Assembly (NCBI RefSeq): GCF_021538615.1
Contig: NZ_JAJHIZ010000003.1
Coordinates: 4,216,001 to 4,280,000 of the forward strand
Direction of reading: 5' to 3'
DNA from: Niabella agricola
GTDB lineage: Bacteria; Bacteroidota; Bacteroidia; Chitinophagales; Chitinophagaceae
Length of the DNA stretch: 64,000 nt
Position 1 is the stretch's first letter; each line of letters starts with the position of its first letter. Under the pieces are notes generated by a model. The model saw only the letters and a program-made list of their open reading frames with translations. It had not been told where the DNA came from and did no database searches. A program made the translations under genes and the position numbers. Of this stretch, positions 33,938-41,129 are shown piece after piece.

Positions 33938-34435
33938 TTATTGTTTTTGGAAATTATAAACAATATAAATGGTTTTTCCTTCAAAGGAAATCGGGGATTG
34001 AGCGATGAAATGATCCTGCCCGGAGGATGTTACTTCCATTGAATATCCTTCTGCCACATTTTTAGATTGATTCTTTTTCAGTCCGTCTACACGCTTGAAA
34101 TTGAGATGGGTTACACCATTGATATTGCGGGTCGACCACAGGATTTGGCGTGCGCCTCCCGAGCAGTCCTGCCCGTTGATTGTATAACTGCCATAGCCAT
34201 TATTGGGAAATACCCATACACTACCTTCAAAACACTTCAATGCTGCATCATCAAAGGCTTCCACTTTCAGGTTTTTTGTATCGGTACCTTCAATGCTGGT
34301 TCCGGTTACGACCCAGGTGCCTTTAAAATCCTGGCGGGGCACAGTAGTGGAGGCGCTTTTTTTGCTATTGGAACAGGCCATGCCTATAACAGAAATGGTA
34401 ATCAGAAGCAGGGCGATTTGTGAAATTCTTTTCAT
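33938..34435 (-). CDS. Lipocalin-like lipoprotein
   Basis: 165 residues from ATG 34435 (another in-frame ATG lies at 34441). KRISQIALLLITISVIGMAC is a lipoprotein signal with lipobox IGMAC. The mature region begins with an S/T-rich linker, then DFKGTWVVTGTSIEG and a short antiparallel beta-barrel pattern (FPNNGYGSYTING, GGARQILWSTRNING, THLNFKRVDG) typical of bacterial lipocalin-like lipoproteins. Two cysteines (LKCFEG, GQDCSGG) may pair. Ligand and role are unknown. The gene is single, with its own terminator. Confidence 0.75.
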   Translation of the reverse strand: MKRISQIALLLITISVIGMACSNSKKSASTTVPRQDFKGTWVVTGTSIEGTDTKNLKVEAFDDAALKCFEGSVWVFPNNGYGSYTINGQDCSGGARQILWSTRNINGVTHLNFKRVDGLKKNQSKNVAEGYSMEVTSSGQDHFIAQSPISFEGKTIYIVYNFQKQ

Positions 34436-34574
34436 AATCAATGTTTTTATGCTTTATGCAATTGAAATGCCAAATTTTGAGGGATAGACGGCGGACTTCA
34501 AAGAAAGGTTCGATGCCGGTTGTTAAAAAGATGCACAAAGATGTGTAGTGCCTGCATTAGTTAATCAGGATCAA

Positions 34575-34913
34575 TCAGATCTTAAAAATGGACTGTGTCA
34601 GGATCCATTTTTCACCGGGATTGGCTGAAGGCAATGCCTGCTGGAATTTCCACATCAGCGCTTCCCATTCCTGGACCTTCGCATTTTGCGCGTCAGCCGC
34701 CTGTTTTTTCTCAAAGGAGAATTCCGGTCCGGCTTCGATGATCATAAACAAACGGTTCTCCACCCGGAATATTTCCATATGCCGGATACCAGAATCGCGG
34801 ATGCTTTGCCGGATCTCCGGCCACACTTCGCGGTGATACGCCTCGTACTCGGCAATCAGCGTTGGATCATTCTTTAAATCCAGGGCCAGGCAATATCTTT
34901 TTAATGTTTCCAT
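34575..34913 (-). CDS. rhaM: L-rhamnose mutarotase (RhaM/FucM-type)
   Basis: 112 residues, the normal size for a single-domain mutarotase. YHREVWPEIRQSIRDSGI holds the active-site His27 and the conserved WPEI; RHMEIFRVENRLFMIIEA and WEALMWKFQQALP follow as in E. coli RhaM. It speeds interconversion of alpha and beta anomers of L-rhamnose or L-fucose. It lies about 11 kb from the rhamnosidase cluster, while a second copy of the domain is fused to the beta-helix enzyme at 9637-12123. No rhamnose isomerase or kinase is nearby. Confidence 0.85.
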   Translation of the reverse strand: METLKRYCLALDLKNDPTLIAEYEAYHREVWPEIRQSIRDSGIRHMEIFRVENRLFMIIEAGPEFSFEKKQAADAQNAKVQEWEALMWKFQQALPSANPGEKWILTQSIFKI

Positions 34914-34960
34914 TTTAGAATTTGGGATTTGAAATTGGGTAACGAACAGAGAGCGATCAG

Positions 34961-34990
34961 ATCAGTGGTCAGTTTATCAGTGGTCAGTTT
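34961..34990. repeat. 15-bp direct repeat
   Basis: ATCAGTGGTCAGTTT occurs twice back to back, followed by a partial third (ATCAGTTCTC). It lies upstream of rhaM and near AACCTTAAACTTTAAACC sequence at 34998-35033. No function can be assigned. Confidence 0.6.
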
Positions 34991-35039
34991 ATCAGTTCTC
35001 AAACATAAAACCTTAAACTTTAAACCCGGAACAAAAAAA

Positions 35040-37427
35040 TCATTCCCGCATCATATCAATCAACGCTGCAGCAATCTCTTCTGCGTTGGGTTTGCTGAAA
35101 TAGTCGCCATCGCTTCCATAACCGGGGCGGTGCTCTTTTGCGGTGATCGTGCGTGGAGCTACATCCAGGTAGCGATAGCCTCCCTGCTCCTCCATTACTT
35201 TATTAAACATATATGCAGCCGCACCTCCCGGCACATCCTCGTCAATGAAAATAATGCGGTTGGTTTTTCTGAGGGAATCTAAAATCCGGTGATGAATGTC
35301 AAACGGTAGCAGGGTCTGTACATCAATCAGCTCACAGCTGATGCCCATTGGTGCAATTTTCTGCAGCGCGTCCTGTATGATCCGAAGGGTAGACCCATAA
35401 CTGACAATCGTAATATCTGTTCCTTCCTGCAATATTTCGGGTACACCCAGGGGAACGGTCATCGTCTCAAGATTCTCCGGTAGCCGTTCTTTTAGCCGGT
35501 AGCCGTTCAGGCTTTCAATGATTAGCCCAGGGTCGTTGCTTTGCAATAGCGTATTATACATGCCGGCGGCCTGCACCATATTACGGGGTACACAAACATG
35601 TATTCCTCTCAGCGAGTTGATGATCATGCCCATGGGAGATCCGCTATGCCAGATACCTTCCAGGCGGTGCCCCCGGCTCCGGATAATAATCGGGCAAAAC
35701 TGCTGTCCGCCGGTGCGGTATTGCAGCGAGGCTACATCATCGGTCAGTGGTTGTAATCCGTATACAAGATAATCCAGGTACTGGATTTCGGCAATCGGTC
35801 TCAATCCCCGGAGGGCAAGTCCGATACCGCGTCCCATAATGCTCAGCTCATGAATACCGGTATCTGAGATCCGCTCTGCTCCATGCTTTTTTTGTAAGCC
35901 GGCAAATCCCTGGTTTACATCCCCGATCTGGCCAAGGTCTTCTCCAAAAGCCAATACTTTGGGATTGTTGGCAAAGAGCTGGTCAAAATAGTGGTTCAGG
36001 ATCTCATATCCATTAATAAGGGGTGAGCTTTCTGTGATCACCGGAGCCACCGGTGTTACTTTTAAAGCGCTTTTGGCGCCCTCGTTATATAAATTGGAAT
36101 TATAAATAGCGGCGTTTTCCCTGCATAAGGTATCATAATAAGCCTGTATGCTGCCGGCCTTGTCACCACAGATAAGGATCGCCTTGTAGAGGGTTTGTAA
36201 CACATTTTTCCGGAGCGGCTCCCGGTTGGTAACCAGGTCGGGGATCAGCTTTTTTAATTCGGCGGCCTTTTCGGGCAGTTCCTGTATCTGTTGATGCAAC
36301 AGGTTTTTAGTTTGCTCTACCTGGTCCTTGATCGGCTTCAGGTATGCTCTCCAGGCATTGTCGCGGCCTTCTTTTACATTATTGCGTGCATCGGCTTCCA
36401 TTTTTTCAAGCGTGGCCTCGTCCGTAAGCCCGTTTTTCAGGATCCACTCCTTCATTTTTTTCAGGCAGTCCCGTTCCCGCTCCCATTCCAGGCGCTCGGT
36501 CGATTTGTACCGCTCATGACTTCCTGAAGTACTATGCCCCTGCGGTTGTGTAAGTTCATCTACATGAAACAGCACGGGTGTATGCGTTTCACGCGCCAGG
36601 GCGATGCCTTCTTCAAAAGCCTCGATCATGCCCATATAATCCCAGCCCTGCACTTTTGAAATATAAAAACCATTGGTGCCTTCTTCTTTTTCAAACCCTT
36701 TCAGGGCTGCGGAAATGGATCCTTTGGTTGTTTGCATTTCACGCGGTACGGAAATCCCGTAGCCGTCATCCCATACAAAAATCACGAGGGGCACCTGGGC
36801 CACCCCGGCCGCATTTACGGTTTCCCAAAAATGGCCTTCACTGGTAGATGCATCCCCAATGGTACAAAAACAAACCTCGTTTCCATTGTTGGATAAGTTT
36901 TTAAACTGCTGCAGTTCCGGAACCTCCCGGAAACTTTTAGATGCGTACGCCAGGCCAAAGGACCGCGGCATCTGGGCCGCAGTAGGGGCCATATCTGTAG
37001 CTGTATTTTTGATCTCTGTCAGGTTCAGCCAGTTCCCATCCGCATCCACATTACGACTGGTATAGTGGCTGTTCATTTGCCTTCCTATGCTGAATGGCTC
37101 ATTGTTCGGGTCGGGATCTGCATACAGCTGGGCAAAATATTGCTGCGGGGTGCCTACACCTATTGCAAACATAAAGGTCTGGTCGCGGTAATACCCGCTG
37201 CGCCAGTCACCCGGTTTAAAAAATTTAGCCATCGCCACCTGGGCAACTTCCTTTCCGTCTCCAAAAATCCCGAATTTGGCTTTGCCGGTCAGTACCTCCC
37301 TTCGTCCCAGCAAGCTGGTTTCACGACTCAGGCAGGCAATATAATAGTCGTGTAGCACGCCGTCCTTGAACCGATCAAAAGAAAGCATTTCACCCGGGGT
37401 AGTAAGGTTGGAAGTCTGATTCTCCAT
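35040..37427 (-). CDS. Fused alpha/beta 2-oxoacid dehydrogenase E1 (branched-chain type)
   Basis: 795 residues. The E1 alpha part (about 1-420) contains the thiamine-diphosphate segment beginning CTIGDASTSEGHFWETVNAAG and ending WDDGYGIS, where the usual second Asn is Asp. After a linker, the E1 beta part (about 465-795) starts NGYEILNHYFDQLFANNP and shows AFGEDLGQIGDVNQGF and FIDEDVPGGAAAY. Branched-chain 2-oxoacid and acetoin E1 enzymes share this layout; many Bacteroidota carry it as one polypeptide. It would decarboxylate 2-oxoisocaproate and relatives, feeding isovaleryl-CoA to the leucine pathway at the left of the window. E2 and E3 are not in the window. Confidence 0.85.
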   Translation of the reverse strand: MENQTSNLTTPGEMLSFDRFKDGVLHDYYIACLSRETSLLGRREVLTGKAKFGIFGDGKEVAQVAMAKFFKPGDWRSGYYRDQTFMFAIGVGTPQQYFAQLYADPDPNNEPFSIGRQMNSHYTSRNVDADGNWLNLTEIKNTATDMAPTAAQMPRSFGLAYASKSFREVPELQQFKNLSNNGNEVCFCTIGDASTSEGHFWETVNAAGVAQVPLVIFVWDDGYGISVPREMQTTKGSISAALKGFEKEEGTNGFYISKVQGWDYMGMIEAFEEGIALARETHTPVLFHVDELTQPQGHSTSGSHERYKSTERLEWERERDCLKKMKEWILKNGLTDEATLEKMEADARNNVKEGRDNAWRAYLKPIKDQVEQTKNLLHQQIQELPEKAAELKKLIPDLVTNREPLRKNVLQTLYKAILICGDKAGSIQAYYDTLCRENAAIYNSNLYNEGAKSALKVTPVAPVITESSPLINGYEILNHYFDQLFANNPKVLAFGEDLGQIGDVNQGFAGLQKKHGAERISDTGIHELSIMGRGIGLALRGLRPIAEIQYLDYLVYGLQPLTDDVASLQYRTGGQQFCPIIIRSRGHRLEGIWHSGSPMGMIINSLRGIHVCVPRNMVQAAGMYNTLLQSNDPGLIIESLNGYRLKERLPENLETMTVPLGVPEILQEGTDITIVSYGSTLRIIQDALQKIAPMGISCELIDVQTLLPFDIHHRILDSLRKTNRIIFIDEDVPGGAAAYMFNKVMEEQGGYRYLDVAPRTITAKEHRPGYGSDGDYFSKPNAEEIAAALIDMMRE

Positions 37428-37520
37428 AATGGCAAAAATAGGGATATCACAATATACTCATTGCTGAATAATTTTTCAAAGAAGCGTGCAACTTTTGGAA
37501 ACTGTTGAACATCTATATCG

Positions 37521-37528
37521 TAATTTTG
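37521..37528 (+). promoter_or_regulatory. Putative -7 element for the DUF1573 gene
   Basis: TAATTTTG fits TAnnTTTG, with TTTG at 37494-37497 as a possible -33 partner (23-bp spacing, slightly long). It is 36 bp before the preferred ATG at 37564, which supports that start over an in-frame ATG further upstream. Confidence 0.5.
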
Positions 37529-37563
37529 TTGTTTTTACATCAGTCATCACAAAAAATAGGAAT

Positions 37564-37953
37564 ATGAAGAAATTTTATCTTTTCGCGGTTTTGTTTTTGA
37601 TGGGTTTTGCAGTTGCTTCTCATGCGCAGGAAGCAGTGCCGGCAGACCAGGTGATTAAAATGGCAAAAGAAGAATATCAGTTGGGAAAATTGAAATTTAA
37701 AGAGGGGACTACCTTTTTTATGGAATTTACCAATATCAGCAAAAAGCCGGTGATTGTAGAAAATGTATTGGTTGGCTGCGGTTGTACTGTAGCGGAAAAG
37801 CCATCAGCACCCATCATGCCCGGAAAGGTTGGAAAAATTAAAGTGGGATATGATGCTACAGCAGCTGCAGGAAGTGCATTTAAAAAAGATGTAACCATTA
37901 AAATAAAAGGAGCTCAGCCCAAAACGGTATATTTTACCGGTGAGATCATCTAA
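37564..37953 (+). CDS. DUF1573 secreted protein
   Basis: 129 residues from ATG 37564, giving the signal peptide KKFYLFAVLFLMGFAVASHAQ. The single immunoglobulin-like DUF1573 domain shows FMEFTNISKKPVIVENVLVG, the CGCTVAE cysteine pair, and PIMPGKVGKIKVGYDATAAA. Such proteins are exported in Bacteroidota, often near the respiratory or gliding machinery, with unknown function. It is a single gene ending in a strong terminator. Confidence 0.88.
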   Translation: MKKFYLFAVLFLMGFAVASHAQEAVPADQVIKMAKEEYQLGKLKFKEGTTFFMEFTNISKKPVIVENVLVGCGCTVAEKPSAPIMPGKVGKIKVGYDATAAAGSAFKKDVTIKIKGAQPKTVYFTGEII

Positions 37954-37995
37954 AGAGTTTAGTTTTTTTTAGTTTTATTGAACAGTTTCAACTTA

Positions 37996-38022
37996 TTCCA
38001 TCTGCAAAGATGGAATTTTTTT
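37996..38022 (+). terminator. Intrinsic terminator of the DUF1573 gene
   Basis: Perfect 8-bp stem TTCCATCT / AGATGGAA with GCAA loop, followed by TTTTTTTATTTTT. It lies 42 bp after the DUF1573 stop and 25 bp before the aminotransferase ATG. Its T-tract overlaps a TATTTTTG -7-like element (38022-38029). Confidence 0.9.
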
Positions 38023-38029
38023 ATTTTTG
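38022..38029 (+). promoter_or_regulatory. Putative -7 element for the aminotransferase gene
   Basis: TATTTTTG matches TAnnTTTG and sits in the T-tract of the upstream terminator. Transcription would start near 38036, leaving a leader of about 11 bases. The -33 position would fall inside the hairpin and is not a clear match. Confidence 0.45.
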
Positions 38030-38046
38030 CCCTCTTATTTTTCAGT

Positions 38047-39246
38047 ATGCTTAGAATTTCTCAAAGAGGAGTGGATATGCCGGCTTCACCCATCCGGAAG
38101 CTGGTTCCTTATGCCGAAGCGGCAAAGCGAAGAGGGATGACGGTTTATCATCTGAATATCGGCCAGCCCGATATCGAAACCCCTCCGGCCATCATGCAGG
38201 CGGTAAGGGAGGTGCAGATGCCGGTTCTGGAATACAGCCACAGTGCAGGAAATGAAAGTTATCGCCGTAAGCTGGTAACGTATTACCGGCGGATCGGGAT
38301 CGACGTTACCCACGAACAGATCATGGTGACCACCGGGGGAAGTGAGGCCATATTATTTGCGTTTTTCAGTTGCCTGAACCCGGGTGATGAGGTGATTATT
38401 CCGGAACCATTTTATGCGAATTATAACGGGTTTGCCTGCACAGCAGGTATAAAAGTGGTACCCATTCCGTCTTCCATCGATACCGGGTTCGCATTGCCCC
38501 CGGCTTCGGAATTTGAGCGGGTAATCACCGAAAAGACCCGGGCCATTCTCATTTGTAACCCCAATAACCCTACGGGCTATCTGTACAGCCGGCAGGAGGT
38601 AGAAGCCCTGGGGGCCATTTGCCGCAAATACCAGTTATATCTTTTTTCAGACGAAGCCTATAGGGAGTTTCGCTATACAGATACCGAATATATCAGCGCG
38701 CTTCAGCTCCAGGGGTTGGATGAAAACGTAGTATTGATGGATACCATTAGCAAACGCTATAGCGCCTGTGGCGCCCGGATCGGGGCATTGGTTACGCGCA
38801 ACGCTAACGTTTACAGCACGGCATTGAAATTTGCACAGGCGCGGCTCAGTCCGCCAGGATTGGCACAGATTATGGGCGAAGCTGCAGTGGATCTTCCTGA
38901 AAATTATTTTGACGCTACCAAAGAGGAATATGAACGCCGCCGCAATTTGCTGGTGCGCCGGCTGAATGCCATGGAAGGTGTGTTTTGCCCTAACCCCGGT
39001 GGTGCTTTTTATGCAATTGCCCGTTTACCCATCGATGATTGCGACCGGTTCTGCCAATGGTTACTGGAATCGTTTAGCTACAATAATCAAACGCTGATGC
39101 TGGCGCCGGCAACCGGTTTTTATGCAACACCTGGATTGGGACTTAACGAAGTACGCCTGGCCTATGTATTAAATACAGATGCTATTAACGCAGCTATGGA
39201 TTGCCTGGAGCAGGCCTTGAAACAATATCCGGGCAAACGCGGATAA
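38047..39246 (+). CDS. PLP-dependent aminotransferase, class I/II
   Basis: 399 residues from ATG 38047 (MLRISQRGVDMPASPIRKLV). An in-frame ATG at 37978 would place the start before the terminator hairpin, so it is rejected. Family features: YHLNIGQPDIETPP, TTGGSEAILFAF, ICNPNNPTGYLYS, FSDEAYREF, and the PLP lysine in DTISKRYSACGARIG. The fold is fold type I, close to aspartate/aromatic or branched-chain-like aminotransferases; the exact amino acid cannot be assigned. It is a single gene with a terminator at 39274-39302. Confidence 0.9.
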   Translation: MLRISQRGVDMPASPIRKLVPYAEAAKRRGMTVYHLNIGQPDIETPPAIMQAVREVQMPVLEYSHSAGNESYRRKLVTYYRRIGIDVTHEQIMVTTGGSEAILFAFFSCLNPGDEVIIPEPFYANYNGFACTAGIKVVPIPSSIDTGFALPPASEFERVITEKTRAILICNPNNPTGYLYSRQEVEALGAICRKYQLYLFSDEAYREFRYTDTEYISALQLQGLDENVVLMDTISKRYSACGARIGALVTRNANVYSTALKFAQARLSPPGLAQIMGEAAVDLPENYFDATKEEYERRRNLLVRRLNAMEGVFCPNPGGAFYAIARLPIDDCDRFCQWLLESFSYNNQTLMLAPATGFYATPGLGLNEVRLAYVLNTDAINAAMDCLEQALKQYPGKRG

Positions 39247-39273
39247 AAAAAGTTTAAAACAACGATAAACGGA

Positions 39274-39302
39274 AGCGGGCTTTTGAGACAGCCCGTTTTT
39301 TT
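39274..39302 (+). terminator. Intrinsic terminator of the aminotransferase gene
   Basis: Stem core CGGGCT / AGCCCG (39276-39281 with 39290-39295), an 8-base loop and a T-run of seven. Confidence 0.8.
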
Positions 39303-39545
39303 ATGCCATTTTATGTCCGAAACTAATATGAAATAAAAGTGTAATATTTCTATTTGGATGTCAAATACCTAGTAATCATGGAATAATTGTCTTTTTTAAA
39401 TATTATAAATAAAATTATATGAATAAAATTTATTCATTTTTTGAATATTTTGGTTTTTGATCCATATTTTTGGTGAACAAACAGTCTGTTTTTATTTATA
39501 TTCATAGTTTCTAATTGATAATTTAAAATACTAAATATATATAAT
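39303..39545 (+). promoter_or_regulatory. AT-rich upstream region of amt with two palindromes
   Basis: This 240-bp stretch is much richer in A/T than its surroundings. It contains a perfect 19-bp palindrome ATGAATAAAATTTATTCAT (39419-39437) and a 13-bp palindrome AAACAGTCTGTTT (39479-39491). They may be binding sites for a nitrogen regulator or simple AT-rich repeats. No canonical TAnnTTTG was assigned. Confidence 0.4.
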
Positions 39546-40871
39546 ATGTCAATGACTCGAAAACTAGCTATCATTCCTTTTGCCCTATTAATTCTGATTG
39601 TAATCCTCAGTTTGTTGTTTGGTCATAATCCTACCGAGATCAAGCAATTTGCAGAGATCAATTCCGGTGATACGGCCTGGATGCTGACCTCTGCTGCACT
39701 GGTATTAATCATGACGCCCGGCCTGGCTTTCTTTTACGGAGGCATGGTAAAAAAGAAGAATGTAATTTCTACGATGTTGCAAAGCTTCATCTGCATGGCG
39801 ATTGTTTCGATCATTTGGGTGGTTTTCGGTTTTAGCCTGGCCTTTGGTGATTCCATTGGCGGTTTTGTCGGTAACCCGGGTACATTTTTCCTGATGAACG
39901 GGGTACTGGAGCACAAACCCTGGACGCTGGCACCAACGGTGCCCTTGGTGGTTTTTGCCTTTTTCCAGTTAAAATTTGCCATCATAACGCCGGCGTTGGT
40001 AACCGGGGCATTTTCAGAACGCATCCGTTTTACTTCCTATATATTCTTTATATGCCTGTTTATTATTTTTATTTACTGTCCGCTGGCACATGCCACCTGG
40101 CATCCGGACGGGTTCCTGTTTAAATTGGGAGTGCTTGATTTTGCGGGGGGTACAGTAGTGCACATGAGTGCAGGACTTGCAGCACTGGCAGGGGCCATTT
40201 ATCTTAAGAAGCGAACCGATACTGGTGAAAACAAGCCGGCAAGAATCACCTATGTTTTATTGGGCACCGGGTTGCTTTGGTTTGGCTGGTTTGGATTCAA
40301 CGGCGGATCTGCAATGGGCGCCAACGCCCTGGCTGCCTCTGCATTGGCTACAACAGCAGTGGCTTCCGGAGCTGCTGCCTTTGCCTGGGTTATTTTTGAT
40401 GCGCTGCGGGGCAAAAAACCTTCTGCTATGGGTACGAGCATCGGAGCTGTTGTAGGACTGGTGGCCATTACCCCTGCAGCAGGCTTTGTAAGCCTGCCGC
40501 ATGCACTGGTAATAGGTGTGGTGGCAGCCATCATTAGCAATATGATGGTAGAATGGAGAACAAAAACCGGCATCGATGATACATTGGATGTATTTCCCTG
40601 TCATGGTGTGGGAGGAATGGTAGGTATGCTGCTGACCGGCGTTTTTGCAAATAAAGCAATCAATACAGCCAACACAACCGGTAATGGTTTGTTCTTTGGC
40701 GAAACCAAATTGTTTACCACTCATGTACTGGTGTTACTGGGAGTGATTGTTTTTGTATTAGCGGCTTCATTCATTCTTTTGAAAATTACCGACCTGATCA
40801 CGCCGCTGCGCGCAAGCGAAGATGAAGAGCTGGAAGGCCTGGACCGGTCTCAGCACGGAGAAAGCTTATAA
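39546..40871 (+). CDS. amt: Ammonium transporter
   Basis: 441 residues, 11-12 membrane helices. MTPGLAFFYGGMV after the first helix, LAHATWHPDG (His168-like pore residue), and CHGVGGMVGMLLTGVFA (second pore His) are the Amt signatures. The cytoplasmic tail ends ITPLRASEDEELEGLDRSQHG, which matches the usual C-terminal region contacted by PII proteins, although no glnK/glnB gene is next to it. It moves ammonium across the inner membrane. The AT-rich palindromic upstream region may carry its control. A strong terminator follows. Confidence 0.95.
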   Translation: MSMTRKLAIIPFALLILIVILSLLFGHNPTEIKQFAEINSGDTAWMLTSAALVLIMTPGLAFFYGGMVKKKNVISTMLQSFICMAIVSIIWVVFGFSLAFGDSIGGFVGNPGTFFLMNGVLEHKPWTLAPTVPLVVFAFFQLKFAIITPALVTGAFSERIRFTSYIFFICLFIIFIYCPLAHATWHPDGFLFKLGVLDFAGGTVVHMSAGLAALAGAIYLKKRTDTGENKPARITYVLLGTGLLWFGWFGFNGGSAMGANALAASALATTAVASGAAAFAWVIFDALRGKKPSAMGTSIGAVVGLVAITPAAGFVSLPHALVIGVVAAIISNMMVEWRTKTGIDDTLDVFPCHGVGGMVGMLLTGVFANKAINTANTTGNGLFFGETKLFTTHVLVLLGVIVFVLAASFILLKITDLITPLRASEDEELEGLDRSQHGESL

Positions 40872-40904
40872 ACGCCATATATAAGGCTGCTGCATGCGGC
40901 AGCA

Positions 40905-40939
40905 TTGTGGGAGACCAGCCGGTCTCCCACAATTTTTTT
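40905..40939 (+). terminator. Intrinsic terminator of amt
   Basis: Perfect 12-bp stem TTGTGGGAGACC / GGTCTCCCACAA with AGCC loop and seven T's. Confidence 0.93.
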
Positions 40940-41129
40940 ATACAGTGATCCGGGGAAAAAGCGAGCAGCCGGTGGTACCGGATGCATACGATCTGCGTTA
41001 TTAAAGGAAGCTGATAATACCCGCGGGTATAACCCTTGTAATATTATTCATACATTTTCCCCCACTGAACCCCTGATGAATCTATAGAAACGGATTATTT
41101 TTCCTATTTTCCTGAAAATTTCTTTGCGA

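Noticed and set aside
37978-38046. Longer N-terminus for the aminotransferase
   Set aside because: It would be translated through a perfect terminator hairpin and adds residues that do not fit the family start.
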